Below are positions 28,876 through 37,471 of a stretch of 64,000 nt of DNA, piece after piece. The notes under the pieces were generated by a model, which was not told where the DNA came from, ran no database searches, and saw only the letters and a program-made list of their open reading frames with translations. The first letter of the stretch is position 1. Every line of letters begins with the position of its first letter. The position numbers and the translations under genes were made by a program. Origin of the DNA: Variovorax beijingensis (lineage in GTDB: Bacteria; Pseudomonadota; Gammaproteobacteria; Burkholderiales; Burkholderiaceae_C); the NCBI RefSeq assembly GCF_003951285.1, contig NZ_RXFQ01000016.1, positions 62,001 to 126,000 of the forward strand. Reading direction: 5' to 3'.

Positions 28876-30528
28876 ATGAGCCAGAAAACCAATCCCCTTG
28901 CAGGCCAGCCCGCACCGCTGGACCTGCTCGTCAATGTGCCGCGCCTCGTTTCGGCCTACTACGCGGGCCAGCCCGATCCCTCGGTGCCTTCGCAGCGCGT
29001 GGCCTTCGGAACCTCGGGCCACCGCGGCTCCTCCTTCGACAACGCATTCAACGAATGGCATGTGCTGGCCATGAGCCAGGCCATTGCCGACTACCGGCGC
29101 CAAAAAGGCATCGACGGCCCGCTGTTCCTCGGCATCGACACGCATGCGCTTTCGACGCCCGCCTTCAACAGCGCGGTCGAGGTGCTGGCGGCCAACGGCG
29201 TCGAGCTGATGCTCTCGAAGGACGACGAGTACACGCCCACGCCCGCCGTCTCGCACGCCATCCTGGTCTACAACCGCGGACGCACGACAGGGCTGGCCGA
29301 CGGCATCGTGATCACGCCTTCGCACAATCCGCCCGAAAGCGGCGGCTTCAAGTACAACCCGCCGAACGGCGGCCCCGCGGGCACCGACATCACCTCGGCG
29401 GTCGAAGCCGCGGCCAATGCCTTTCTGGCCGCGGGGCTTGCGGGCGTGAAGCGCCTGCCGCTCGCCCAGGCGCTGCGCGCCTCGAGCACGCACCGCCACG
29501 ACTACCTGAGCACCTATGTCGAAGACCTCGCGCAGGTGCTCGACATGGATGCCATCCGCGGCGTCGAGATCGACCTGGGTGTCGACCCGCTGGGCGGCGC
29601 GGGCGTGCGCTACTGGCCGGCCATCGCCGAGCGCTACAAGCTCGGGCGGCTCAACGTCCTGAGCCAGGAAGTCGATCCCACCTTCCGCTTCATGTCGCTC
29701 GACTGGGACGGCCGCATCCGCATGGACCCGTCGTCGCCCGATGCCATGCACAAGCTGATTGGCCTGCGGGAGCGCTTCGGCATCGCCTTCGCCTGCGACA
29801 CCGACCATGACCGCCACGGCATCGTCACGCGCAGCGCGGGGCTGCTGCCACCCAACAACTACCTGGCCGTGATGGCGGACTACCTCTTCACGCACCGGCC
29901 GCAATGGGCGGCGCATGCGGCCGTGGGCAAGACGGTGGTCAGCAGCCAGATGATCGACCGCGTGGCCGCCAGGCTGGGCCGCAGGCTGTACGAGGTGCCG
30001 GTCGGCTTCAAGTGGTTCGTCGACGGGCTGGTCAATGGATCGCTGGGCTTCGGCGGCGAGGAAAGCGCGGGCGCCACCTTCCTGCGGCGCGACGGCACGG
30101 TCTGGACCACCGACAAGGACGGCATCGTTCCCGCCCTGCTATCGGCCGAGATTGCCGCGCGCACCGGGCGCGACCCCGGCGAACGCTTTGCCGAACTGGC
30201 GCAGGCGCTGGGACAGCCCGTGGCCAATCGCGTGGATGCGGCGGCTACCGTCGAGCAGAAGAAGAAGCTCTCGAGCCTGTCGCCGCAGCAGGTGCTGTCC
30301 ACCGAGCTCGCAGGCGAGAAGATCCAGGACGTGCTGAGCCACGCACCCGGCAACGGTGCGGCCATTGGCGGCGTGAAGGTGGTCACCGAGAACGGCTGGT
30401 TCGCCGCGCGGCCCTCGGGCACGGAGAACATCTACAAGATCTACGGCGAGAGCTTTCTCGGTGCCGAGCACCTGGGCCGCATCCTCGAAGAAGCGCAGCA
30501 GCTGGTGGACAAGGCGCTGGCGGACTGA
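28876..30528 (+). CDS. pgm: Alpha-D-glucose phosphate-specific phosphoglucomutase, 550 aa
   Basis: The enzyme interconverts glucose 1-phosphate and glucose 6-phosphate. The phosphoserine loop is ITPSHNPPESGGFKY, the magnesium loop DTDHDRHG, the sugar-binding loop GGEESAGATF and the phosphate-binding loop RPSGTENIYKIY. The length matches E. coli Pgm. It ends only 13 bases from the convergent aapM stop, and no terminator is visible between them. Confidence 0.95.
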   Translation: MSQKTNPLAGQPAPLDLLVNVPRLVSAYYAGQPDPSVPSQRVAFGTSGHRGSSFDNAFNEWHVLAMSQAIADYRRQKGIDGPLFLGIDTHALSTPAFNSAVEVLAANGVELMLSKDDEYTPTPAVSHAILVYNRGRTTGLADGIVITPSHNPPESGGFKYNPPNGGPAGTDITSAVEAAANAFLAAGLAGVKRLPLAQALRASSTHRHDYLSTYVEDLAQVLDMDAIRGVEIDLGVDPLGGAGVRYWPAIAERYKLGRLNVLSQEVDPTFRFMSLDWDGRIRMDPSSPDAMHKLIGLRERFGIAFACDTDHDRHGIVTRSAGLLPPNNYLAVMADYLFTHRPQWAAHAAVGKTVVSSQMIDRVAARLGRRLYEVPVGFKWFVDGLVNGSLGFGGEESAGATFLRRDGTVWTTDKDGIVPALLSAEIAARTGRDPGERFAELAQALGQPVANRVDAAATVEQKKKLSSLSPQQVLSTELAGEKIQDVLSHAPGNGAAIGGVKVVTENGWFAARPSGTENIYKIYGESFLGAEHLGRILEEAQQLVDKALAD

Positions 30529-30541
30529 TGAAGGGCGGCGC

Positions 30542-31600
30542 TCAGCGCGTACCCTCTCCCAGCCGCCGCTCCAGCCACACGCTGTAGCGCGACAGCCCGA
30601 AGCACAGCGCCCAGTACACCGCCGCAATGAAGAGGTAGCCCTCGAGGTAGAACGGCCGCCAGGTCGGATCGCCGCCGAGCGCCAGGCCCAGCGCGCCGGT
30701 CAGCTCGAACAGGCCGACCACCGTGACCAGCGAGGTGTCTTTCAGCGTGCCGACCACGCTGTTGGTCAGCGCCGGCACCACGAGCCGCAGGGCCTGCGGC
30801 AGCACGATGTCCCGCTGCACCGGCCAGCGGCCGAAGCCCAGCGCCATGGCCACTTCGGTCTGCCCGCGTGGCACGGCCTGCAGTCCGCCGCGGACGATCT
30901 CGGCCAGGTAGGCCGCGACGAACAGCGTGAGCCCCGCCAGCACGCGCACCAGCACATCGGGCTGCCACCCCGCGGGCCACAGCAGCGGCAGCAGGAACGA
31001 GGCCATGAACAGCACCGAGATCAGCGGCACGCCGCGCACCAGCTCGATGTAGCTCGCGCAGAGCGTGCGTACCACCGGCCAGCCCGAGCGGCGCCCCAGT
31101 GCGAGCAGCAGCGCGAGCGGAAAGGCCAGCGCGAGGCCCACCACGGCAAGGCCGATGGTGAGCGGCAATCCGCCCCAGCGGCTGGTCGGCACGTGGGCGA
31201 GGCCCGCCACGCCGCCGCGCATCAGCAGCACGAAGAGCAGAAGCGCCGCAACCCAGAGCGGCGCCAGCCACCAGCGCCAGCTGCGCGGCCAGGCGCTCAG
31301 CACGGTCACGGCCGACAGCACGGCCACGGCAATGGCCGGGCGCCATTGCTCTTCGTAGGGAAAGCGGCCGAACAGCATCGGCCGCCACTTCTCGGCCACC
31401 ACGCCCCAGCAGGCGCCATGCTGCACCGCGCGGCAGGCTTCTGCGTCAGGCTGGAACACGGCGTGCACCACGCCCCATTCGATGGCGTGGAAGCCTCCCC
31501 ATGCCAGCAGCGCGAGCAGCAGCACAGTGGCCAGCGCCCGCAGCGGCGAACCCCAGAGTTCGCTGCGCCAGGCGATCGGGCCCTGGGAGGCGTTCCTCAT
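30542..31600 (-). CDS. Polar amino-acid ABC transporter permease (AapM-like), 352 aa
   Basis: This is an inner-membrane permease of the HisMQ family with the cytoplasmic EAA-type loop (TEVAMALGFGRWPVQRDIVLPQALR). It begins MRNASQGPIAWRSELW at 31600, where the start overlaps the stop of the preceding permease (ATGA). A longer upstream frame is only antisense-type read-through. It is the last gene of a binding protein-permease-permease set. No ATPase gene follows, since pgm lies beyond on the other strand. Confidence 0.88.
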   Translation of the reverse strand: MRNASQGPIAWRSELWGSPLRALATVLLLALLAWGGFHAIEWGVVHAVFQPDAEACRAVQHGACWGVVAEKWRPMLFGRFPYEEQWRPAIAVAVLSAVTVLSAWPRSWRWWLAPLWVAALLLFVLLMRGGVAGLAHVPTSRWGGLPLTIGLAVVGLALAFPLALLLALGRRSGWPVVRTLCASYIELVRGVPLISVLFMASFLLPLLWPAGWQPDVLVRVLAGLTLFVAAYLAEIVRGGLQAVPRGQTEVAMALGFGRWPVQRDIVLPQALRLVVPALTNSVVGTLKDTSLVTVVGLFELTGALGLALGGDPTWRPFYLEGYLFIAAVYWALCFGLSRYSVWLERRLGEGTR

Positions 31601-32595
31601 CGCCAGCCCCTGAGCGCGACGCGCGCGTTGTAGCGGTTCATGCCCAAGGAGATCAGCAGCGACAGCAGCAGGTAGACCGCCATGATGATGGCGATGCACT
31701 CGAAAGCGCGGCCGTTCGAGCCGATGGTGGTGTTGGCCACCGACACCAGCTCCGGATAGCCCACGGCCACCGCGAGCGATGAATTCTTGACGAGGCTCAG
31801 CAGCTGGTTGGTGAGCGAGGGCACGATCACCCGCAGCGCCTGCGGCAGGATCACGATGCGCAGCTGCTGCATCGGCGCGAGGCCCAGCGCCTGGCCCGCA
31901 AGCACCTGCCCCTGCGGTACCGAGAGGATGCCGGCGCGCACGATCTCGGCCACGAACGCGGCCGAATAGAAGGACAGGCCCGCGACGATGGTCACGTACT
32001 CCGGACTCAGCGCCGCGCCGCCGCTCACGCCGAAGGCGCCGCGCTCGGGCCATTCGAAATGCGTGGGCCACCAGCCGCCCTCGCCCGATGCCGGCCAGGG
32101 CACGCTGAGGCCGCCCTTGCTGAGCCACACGCCCGGCAGCAGCCGCACGGGTTCTGTGGGGTCGGGCAGCAGGTTGGCAATGGCAAAGGCCAGCATCAGC
32201 AGCTGCACGAGCAGCGGCACGTTGCGCAGCAGTTCGACGTACGCGGTACAGATGCCGCGCAGCAGAACGTGCGGCGCGAGCCGGCCGATGCCGATCAGGG
32301 TGCCGAGCACGACCGAAAAGATGGCAGCGGGCACCGAGGCGCGCACCGTATTGACCAGGCCCGCAAGGAAGGCGCGCCAGAACGGCTGGCTGGCATCGAA
32401 GTCGAGCCAGCCTTCGCTGATGGAGAAGCCCGCGGGCTCAGCAAGAAAGTCGAAGCCCGAGCGGACGCCGCGCGCCCGCAAGACCTCGAGCGCATGGTTC
32501 ACGACCCAGGCAGCGCCGGCCACGACGGCCAGCACCAGCAGCGCCTGAACGATCCAGGCCAGCCAGGCGCCGCGGCGCGCGGCTCCACTGCTCAT
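31597..32595 (-). CDS. Polar amino-acid ABC transporter permease (AapQ-like), 332 aa
   Basis: This is the first permease of the set, with an N-terminal membrane segment, a large periplasmic loop and the conserved loop GQALGLAPMQQLRIVILPQ. It resembles AapQ/YhdX of general L-amino-acid transporters. ATGA overlaps join it to both neighbours. Confidence 0.88.
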   Translation of the reverse strand: MSSGAARRGAWLAWIVQALLVLAVVAGAAWVVNHALEVLRARGVRSGFDFLAEPAGFSISEGWLDFDASQPFWRAFLAGLVNTVRASVPAAIFSVVLGTLIGIGRLAPHVLLRGICTAYVELLRNVPLLVQLLMLAFAIANLLPDPTEPVRLLPGVWLSKGGLSVPWPASGEGGWWPTHFEWPERGAFGVSGGAALSPEYVTIVAGLSFYSAAFVAEIVRAGILSVPQGQVLAGQALGLAPMQQLRIVILPQALRVIVPSLTNQLLSLVKNSSLAVAVGYPELVSVANTTIGSNGRAFECIAIIMAVYLLLSLLISLGMNRYNARVALRGWR

Positions 32596-33626
32596 CGAAC
32601 GGGTGGTGCGTAGATCAGGCCGCCCTTGCTCCAGAGGTTGTTCGAGCCGCGCGGAAGCTTCAGGACCGACTTGGGGCCCACGTTGCGCTCGAACATCTCG
32701 CCGTAGTTGCCCACGGCCTTGATGGCGCGGAACGACCAGTCCTTGTCAAGGCCCAGCAGCTTGCCCAGGTCTTCGCCGGTGCCGACCAGGCGCTGCTGCG
32801 CCGGGTCCTTGCTGCTGGCCTTGAGCTCGTCGGCATTGGCCTGCGTGACGCCGAATTCTTCTGCCTCGATGAGCGCGTTGGGCACCCACTTGGCAATGGC
32901 GAACCATTCGTCGTCGCCGCGGCGCACCAGCGGCGCGAGCGGCTCCTTGGAAATGAGCTCGGGCAGGATCACGTAGTCGTCGGGATTCGGCGCCTCCTTG
33001 TTGCGCAGGCCCGCGAGCGCCGAGGCGTCGGTGGTGAAGGCCTGGCAGCGGCCCGAGAAGAAGGCCTTGAACGAGGCTTCGAAGCTCTCGAACACCACCG
33101 TCTTGACCGGGATGTTCTGCGCGCGGAAGTAGTCGGACACGTTCTTCTCGTTGGTGGTGCCCGACTGCGTGCAGATGGTGGCGTTCTTGAGCTGTTTGGC
33201 GCTCGTGACCTTGAGCTTCTTCGGCACCAGGAAGCCCTGGCCGTCGTAGTAGGTGATGGTGGTGAAGTTGAAGCCCAGCGACGCATCGCGCGTGAGCGTC
33301 CAGGTGGTGTTGCGCGCGAGGATATCGATCTCGCCGGCCTGCAGGGCCGAAAAGCGCTGCTGCGAATTGAGCGGCACGAAATCGACCTTCTTCGGATCGC
33401 CCAGCACGGCCGCCGCAATGGCGCGGCAGGTGTCGACGTCCAGGCCCGACCAGTTGCCCTGCGTATCCGGCGCGGAAAAGCCGGCCACGCCATTGGTCAC
33501 GCCGCACTTGACGGTGCCGCGCTGCTTGACGGCATCGAGGGTCTTGCCGGCAAAGGCGGGGGCGGCAGTGGCAAACGCCGCAACGGTTGCGGCCACGGCC
33601 AGTGCGGGACGGAATCGGTTCTTCAT
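32592..33626 (-). CDS. Polar amino-acid ABC transporter substrate-binding protein (AapJ-like), 344 aa
   Basis: This is a periplasmic binding protein with signal peptide MKNRFRPALAVAATVAAFA...AFA and mature start GKTLDAVKQRGTVKCGVTNG. The motifs GFSAPDTQGNWSGLDVDTCRAIAAA and NTTWTLTRDASLGFNF are typical of AapJ/BztA (glutamate, glutamine, aspartate and other L-amino acids). GAGGAG lies upstream of the ATG at 33626. The longer upstream frame is rejected because the signal peptide sits here. Confidence 0.9.
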   Translation of the reverse strand: MKNRFRPALAVAATVAAFATAAPAFAGKTLDAVKQRGTVKCGVTNGVAGFSAPDTQGNWSGLDVDTCRAIAAAVLGDPKKVDFVPLNSQQRFSALQAGEIDILARNTTWTLTRDASLGFNFTTITYYDGQGFLVPKKLKVTSAKQLKNATICTQSGTTNEKNVSDYFRAQNIPVKTVVFESFEASFKAFFSGRCQAFTTDASALAGLRNKEAPNPDDYVILPELISKEPLAPLVRRGDDEWFAIAKWVPNALIEAEEFGVTQANADELKASSKDPAQQRLVGTGEDLGKLLGLDKDWSFRAIKAVGNYGEMFERNVGPKSVLKLPRGSNNLWSKGGLIYAPPVR

Positions 33627-33799
33627 TTGGTATGTTCTCCTCAACAACGAGCAAAAGGCAGTGTACGAGGCTGCGCGCCACCCTGCCAAGGAACGAACAG
33701 TTGAATGCGTATGCTGCGTGCGCCGACGCCTACGGGGTTTTCTTGCCGGCCGCATTCACTAACATACGGGCCTCCAACAACTTCACCAGGAATCTGCTC

Positions 33800-34195
33800 A
33801 TGACCAAATCCGACGACACCGGCAAGCTCGTTCTGCGCGTCGCACTCGGCATCCTCATCCTGCTGCACGGCATTGCGAAGGTCGGCAAAGGCGTCGACGG
33901 GATCGGCGGCATGCTGGCATCCCATGGTTTGCCCGCGGCCATGGCCTACTTGGTCTATGTTGGCGAGATCCTTGCGCCCGTGCTCCTGATCGTGGGCCTG
34001 TTCACCCGTCCGGCCGCGCTGATCGTTGCCCTCAACATGGTGGTGGCCATCTGGCTCGCGCACATGAAGGACCTGGGCGCACTCAATGGCCAGGGCGGCT
34101 GGGCGCTGGAACTGCAGGGCATGTTCCTGTTCTCGGCGATTGCCATTGCGCTCTTCGGCGGCGGCCGGTTCGGCCTGGGCGGCAAGTACAACTGA
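33800..34195 (+). CDS. DoxX family membrane protein, 131 aa
   Basis: This is a small four-helix membrane protein. It opens MTKSDDTGKLVLRVALGILI and has the family motif LHGIAKVGKG...LVYVGEILAPVLLIVGLFTRPAA. DoxX proteins are often tied to redox or membrane stress, but the role is not firm. AGGA precedes the ATG. It is divergent from aapJ and ends at its own terminator. Confidence 0.87.
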   Translation: MTKSDDTGKLVLRVALGILILLHGIAKVGKGVDGIGGMLASHGLPAAMAYLVYVGEILAPVLLIVGLFTRPAALIVALNMVVAIWLAHMKDLGALNGQGGWALELQGMFLFSAIAIALFGGGRFGLGGKYN

Positions 34196-34202
34196 AAGCA
34201 GG

Positions 34203-34230
34203 CGGCCGGTGATGAACCGGCCGTGTTTTC
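34203..34230 (+). terminator. Intrinsic terminator after doxX
   Basis: CGGCCGGT-GATGA-ACCGGCCG (34203-34223) forms a perfect eight-pair stem followed by TGTTTTC. It starts seven bases after the doxX stop and abuts the convergent def stop. Confidence 0.85.
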
Positions 34231-34770
34231 TCAATCGTCGTCGTTGGCGTCGAGCCCTGGAAACAGGACCTCGGTGTAGCCGAAGCGGGAGAAGTCGCGC
34301 ACCCGCATCGGATAGAGCTTGCCCAGCAGGTGATCGACCTCATGCTGCACCACGCGTGCATGAAAGCCGTTCGCGACGCGGTCGATCGGATCACCGTAGG
34401 GATCGAAGCCGGTATAGCGGATGTTGGCGAAGCGCGGCACCACGCCGCGCAGGCCCGGCACCGAGAGGCACCCTTCCCAGCCCTCTTCTTCCTCGTCGCC
34501 GATCGGCGTGATGACCGGATTCAGCAGCACGGTGCGGGGCACCGGCGGCGCGTCGGGGTAGCGGGGATTGACGACATCGGTGCCGAAGATCACGAGCTGC
34601 TGGTCGACGCCGATCTGCGGTGCGGCCAGGCCCGCGCCATTGACGGCCAGCATGGTCTCGAACATGTCGCGCACCAGCAGGTGCAGTTCGTCGGTGTCGA
34701 AGGCAGCCACCGGCTGCGCAACGCGCAGCAGCCGGGGGTCGCCCATTTTGAGGATTTCGCGGATGGCCAT
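34231..34770 (-). CDS. def: Peptide deformylase, 179 aa
   Basis: The enzyme removes the formyl group from the starting methionine. The three motifs are GLAAPQIGV, EGCLSVPGL and QHEVDHLLG, giving the cysteine and two histidines of the metal site. The start MAIREILKMGDPRLL is at 34770. The gene is not beside fmt, as main-copy def genes often are, so it may be a second copy. The aspartate-rich tail (GLDANDDD) is unusual but short. Confidence 0.94.
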   Translation of the reverse strand: MAIREILKMGDPRLLRVAQPVAAFDTDELHLLVRDMFETMLAVNGAGLAAPQIGVDQQLVIFGTDVVNPRYPDAPPVPRTVLLNPVITPIGDEEEEGWEGCLSVPGLRGVVPRFANIRYTGFDPYGDPIDRVANGFHARVVQHEVDHLLGKLYPMRVRDFSRFGYTEVLFPGLDANDDD

Positions 34771-34804
34771 GGCGGGGATTATCGCGAGCGGCCCCGCCAC
34801 GCTG

Positions 34805-35254
34805 TCACGGAGGGGTTTGGCTTGGCGTCTTGGAATCCGGCGACGACCACATCCGCGAGCCGCGTGGGTCCGGCCGGTATTGCGGCAGCGGCGACACGCC
34901 GGTATTGCCGGTCGGCGGCACGATGGCACCACCACCGGGCGGTCGCCCGCCGCCCCAGCCGGGACGGGAAGGTACAGGCACGGGCACCGGTCGCACCGCC
35001 GGGTAGCCCGGCCGCCCGTAGTAGGGCCTGCCGCCGTAGTAGGGCCGGTCATAGTCGTAATAGCGGCGCCTGCCTTCGTAGTAGCCGCCACCCTGGATAT
35101 AGACCGGCGCCGGGTTCACCACCACCGGGTCCGCGTAGTACGGCTGCGAATAGCCCCCGCTGTAGTAGGGGTCGCCGGGAACAGCCACGCAGCCGCCGAG
35201 CAGCGCGAAGCCGCCGATGGCGACACAGATACCGAAAACACGAATTTTCTGCAT
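34805..35254 (-). CDS. Predicted lipoprotein rich in Tyr, Gly and Pro, 149 aa
   Basis: No function is recognised. The N-terminus MQKIRVFGICVAIGG ends in lipobox FALLGGC with C22 as the lipidation site. The rest is low-complexity: repeated YY, YYGGRPYYGRP and VPVPVPSRP stretches, with no cysteine and no clear domain. It may be a surface or periplasmic spacer protein. It lies between ligA and def on the same strand, 34 bases before def. Confidence 0.75.
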   Translation of the reverse strand: MQKIRVFGICVAIGGFALLGGCVAVPGDPYYSGGYSQPYYADPVVVNPAPVYIQGGGYYEGRRRYYDYDRPYYGGRPYYGRPGYPAVRPVPVPVPSRPGWGGGRPPGGGAIVPPTGNTGVSPLPQYRPDPRGSRMWSSPDSKTPSQTPP

Positions 35255-35364
35255 GAGGGACTCCTTGTCAGCCTTCTGTTTTCAACGTCAGCTTGTAGAC
35301 CCTGTTGACTGCGCTGGTGTGAAGTCGCGTAACTGCCGGTAAGAAACACCGCGCCTTCACTCCT

Positions 35365-37449
35365 TCAACCAGGCACGCCGCTGGCAAGCAGCTCCAGCAT
35401 ACGCGCCTCGTCGATCACCTCCACGCCGATCTCGCGCGCCTTGTCGAGCTTGCTGCCGGCCTCCTCGCCGGCCACCAGGTAGCTTGTCTTCTTGCTGACG
35501 GAGCCCGCCACCTTGGCGCCGGCTGCCTCCAATTTATCCTTCGCTTCGTCCCGGCTCAGCGTAGGAAGGGTGCCGGTGATCACGAAGGTCAGCCCCGCCA
35601 GTGGCTTGGGCGCCCGGGCGGCGGGTTCGCCCTCTTCCCAGGTCAGCCCGCAGGCGCGCAACTGCTCGACCACTTCGCGGTTGTGCGGCTGGTCGAAGAA
35701 GGTGCGCAGGCTTTGCGCGACGACCGGCCCGACGTCGTTGACCTCGAGCAGCTGCTCCTCGGTCGCATCCATGATCGCGTCGAGCTTGCCGAAATGTTTG
35801 GCAAGGTCCTTGGCCGTGCTCTCGCCCACGTGCCGGATGCCCAGGCCGAACAGGAAGCGCGGCAGCGTGGTCGTCTTCGAGGCCTCGAGCGCATCGACGA
35901 GGTTCTTGGCCGACTTGTCGGCCATGCGGTCCAGCCCCGCCAGGGTGGTGAACCCGAGCCTGTAGAGGTCGGGCAAGGTGCGGATCAGGTTGGCGTCGAC
36001 CAGCTGCTCGACCAGCTTGTCGCCGAGCCCGTCGATGTCGACCGCGCGCCGCGCCGCAAAGTGCAGGATGGCCTCCTTGCGCTGGGCTGCGCAGAACAGG
36101 CCGCCGGTGCAGCGGTAGTCGACCTCGCCCTCTTCGCGCAGCGCCTCCGATCCGCACACCGGGCACTGGTGCGGCATGGTGAACAGCGGGCCCCGCTCGC
36201 TGTCGGACCTGGCGAGGCTTTCGGGCACCACGCCGACCACTTCGGGGATCACGTCGCCGGCGCGCCTCACGATGACCTTGTCGCCCACGCGCACGTCCTT
36301 GCGGCGCGCCTCGTCCTCGTTGTGCAGTGTGGCGTTGGTCACGGTCACACCGCCCACGAACACCGGCGCGAGCTTGGCCACCGGCGTGAGCTTGCCGGTG
36401 CGCCCGACCTGCACCTCGATGCCCAGCACCTCGGTGATCTGCTCCTGCGCCGGATACTTGTGCGCCACGGCCCAGCGCGGTTCGCGCGAGACGAAACCCA
36501 GCCGCTGCTGCAGCTCGATGCTGTCGACCTTGTAGACCACGCCATCGATGTCGTAGGGCAAGGCATCGCGCTGGCGCCCGATGTTCTCGTGGAAGGCAAT
36601 CAGTTCAATGGCGCCGGTCGCACGCGCAGTCTGTTTGGCCACCGGGAATCCCCAGGCATCGAACTGCTGCAGCCATTCGAACTGGGTCGAAAAGTCCGGC
36701 CCGCCTTCGCTGGCCGGCGTGACCTCGCCGAGGCCGTAGGCAAAAAAACTCAGCGGCCGCGCCGCCGCGATGGCCGGATCGAGCTGGCGCACCGCGCCGG
36801 CCGCCGCATTGCGCGGGTTGACGAAGACCTTCTCGTTCTTCTGCCCGGCCGCGATCTTCTCGCGCTGGCGCTCGTTGAGTGCGTCGAAGTCGGCGCGCTT
36901 CATGTAGATCTCGCCGCGCACCTCGACCACGGGCGGTGCCTTGCCGTTGAGCCGCAGCGGAATCTCGCGCACGGTGCGGATGTTCTGCGTGACCTCCTCG
37001 CCCACCTCGCCGTCGCCCCGCGTCGCGGCCTGCACCAGCACGCCGTTCTCGTAGCGCAGGTTCATGGCCAGGCCATCGAACTTGAGTTCGCAGACGTACT
37101 CGACCTGCGGCCCGTCCTCGGCCAGGCCCAGTTCCTTGCGCACGCGGGCATCGAAGGCGCTGGCGCCGCCGGGCGTGATGTCGGTCTCGGTGCGGATCGA
37201 CAGCATCGGCACCTTGTGGCGCACCTTCACGAAGCCTTCGAGCACCTTGCCGCCGACGCGCTGCGTGGGCGAATCGGGCGTGCGCAGTTCCGGGTATTCG
37301 GCCTCCAGTGCCTGCAGCCGCTGGAACAGCCGGTCGTACTCGGCGTCGGGCAGCTCGGGTGCATCGAGCACGTAGTAGAGATGGGCGTGCTTGTGGAGCT
37401 GTTCGCTCAGTGCGGCGGCTTCGCGTGCCGCTTCGTCGCGCGTGGTCAT
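35365..37449 (-). CDS. ligA: NAD-dependent DNA ligase LigA, 694 aa
   Basis: LigA seals nicks in replication and repair. The adenylated lysine is K123 in CELKFDGLAMN. The order is an Ia domain, the adenylation domain, an OB fold, a four-cysteine zinc finger (CPVCGSEAL...CTGGLFC), helix-hairpin-helix repeats and a C-terminal BRCT domain (FVITGTLPTLSRDEAKD). GGGAG precedes the ATG. It follows zipA after 22 bases in the smc-zipA-ligA order common in Burkholderiales. Confidence 0.96.
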   Translation of the reverse strand: MTTRDEAAREAAALSEQLHKHAHLYYVLDAPELPDAEYDRLFQRLQALEAEYPELRTPDSPTQRVGGKVLEGFVKVRHKVPMLSIRTETDITPGGASAFDARVRKELGLAEDGPQVEYVCELKFDGLAMNLRYENGVLVQAATRGDGEVGEEVTQNIRTVREIPLRLNGKAPPVVEVRGEIYMKRADFDALNERQREKIAAGQKNEKVFVNPRNAAAGAVRQLDPAIAAARPLSFFAYGLGEVTPASEGGPDFSTQFEWLQQFDAWGFPVAKQTARATGAIELIAFHENIGRQRDALPYDIDGVVYKVDSIELQQRLGFVSREPRWAVAHKYPAQEQITEVLGIEVQVGRTGKLTPVAKLAPVFVGGVTVTNATLHNEDEARRKDVRVGDKVIVRRAGDVIPEVVGVVPESLARSDSERGPLFTMPHQCPVCGSEALREEGEVDYRCTGGLFCAAQRKEAILHFAARRAVDIDGLGDKLVEQLVDANLIRTLPDLYRLGFTTLAGLDRMADKSAKNLVDALEASKTTTLPRFLFGLGIRHVGESTAKDLAKHFGKLDAIMDATEEQLLEVNDVGPVVAQSLRTFFDQPHNREVVEQLRACGLTWEEGEPAARAPKPLAGLTFVITGTLPTLSRDEAKDKLEAAGAKVAGSVSKKTSYLVAGEEAGSKLDKAREIGVEVIDEARMLELLASGVPG

Positions 37450-37471
37450 GGGTGTCTCCCGAACGATCGGA

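Noticed and set aside
30542..32128. A 528-codon frame covering aapM with a long N-terminal extension
   Set aside because: The extension is out-of-frame reading of aapQ; the ATGA overlap at 31597-31600 marks the true start.
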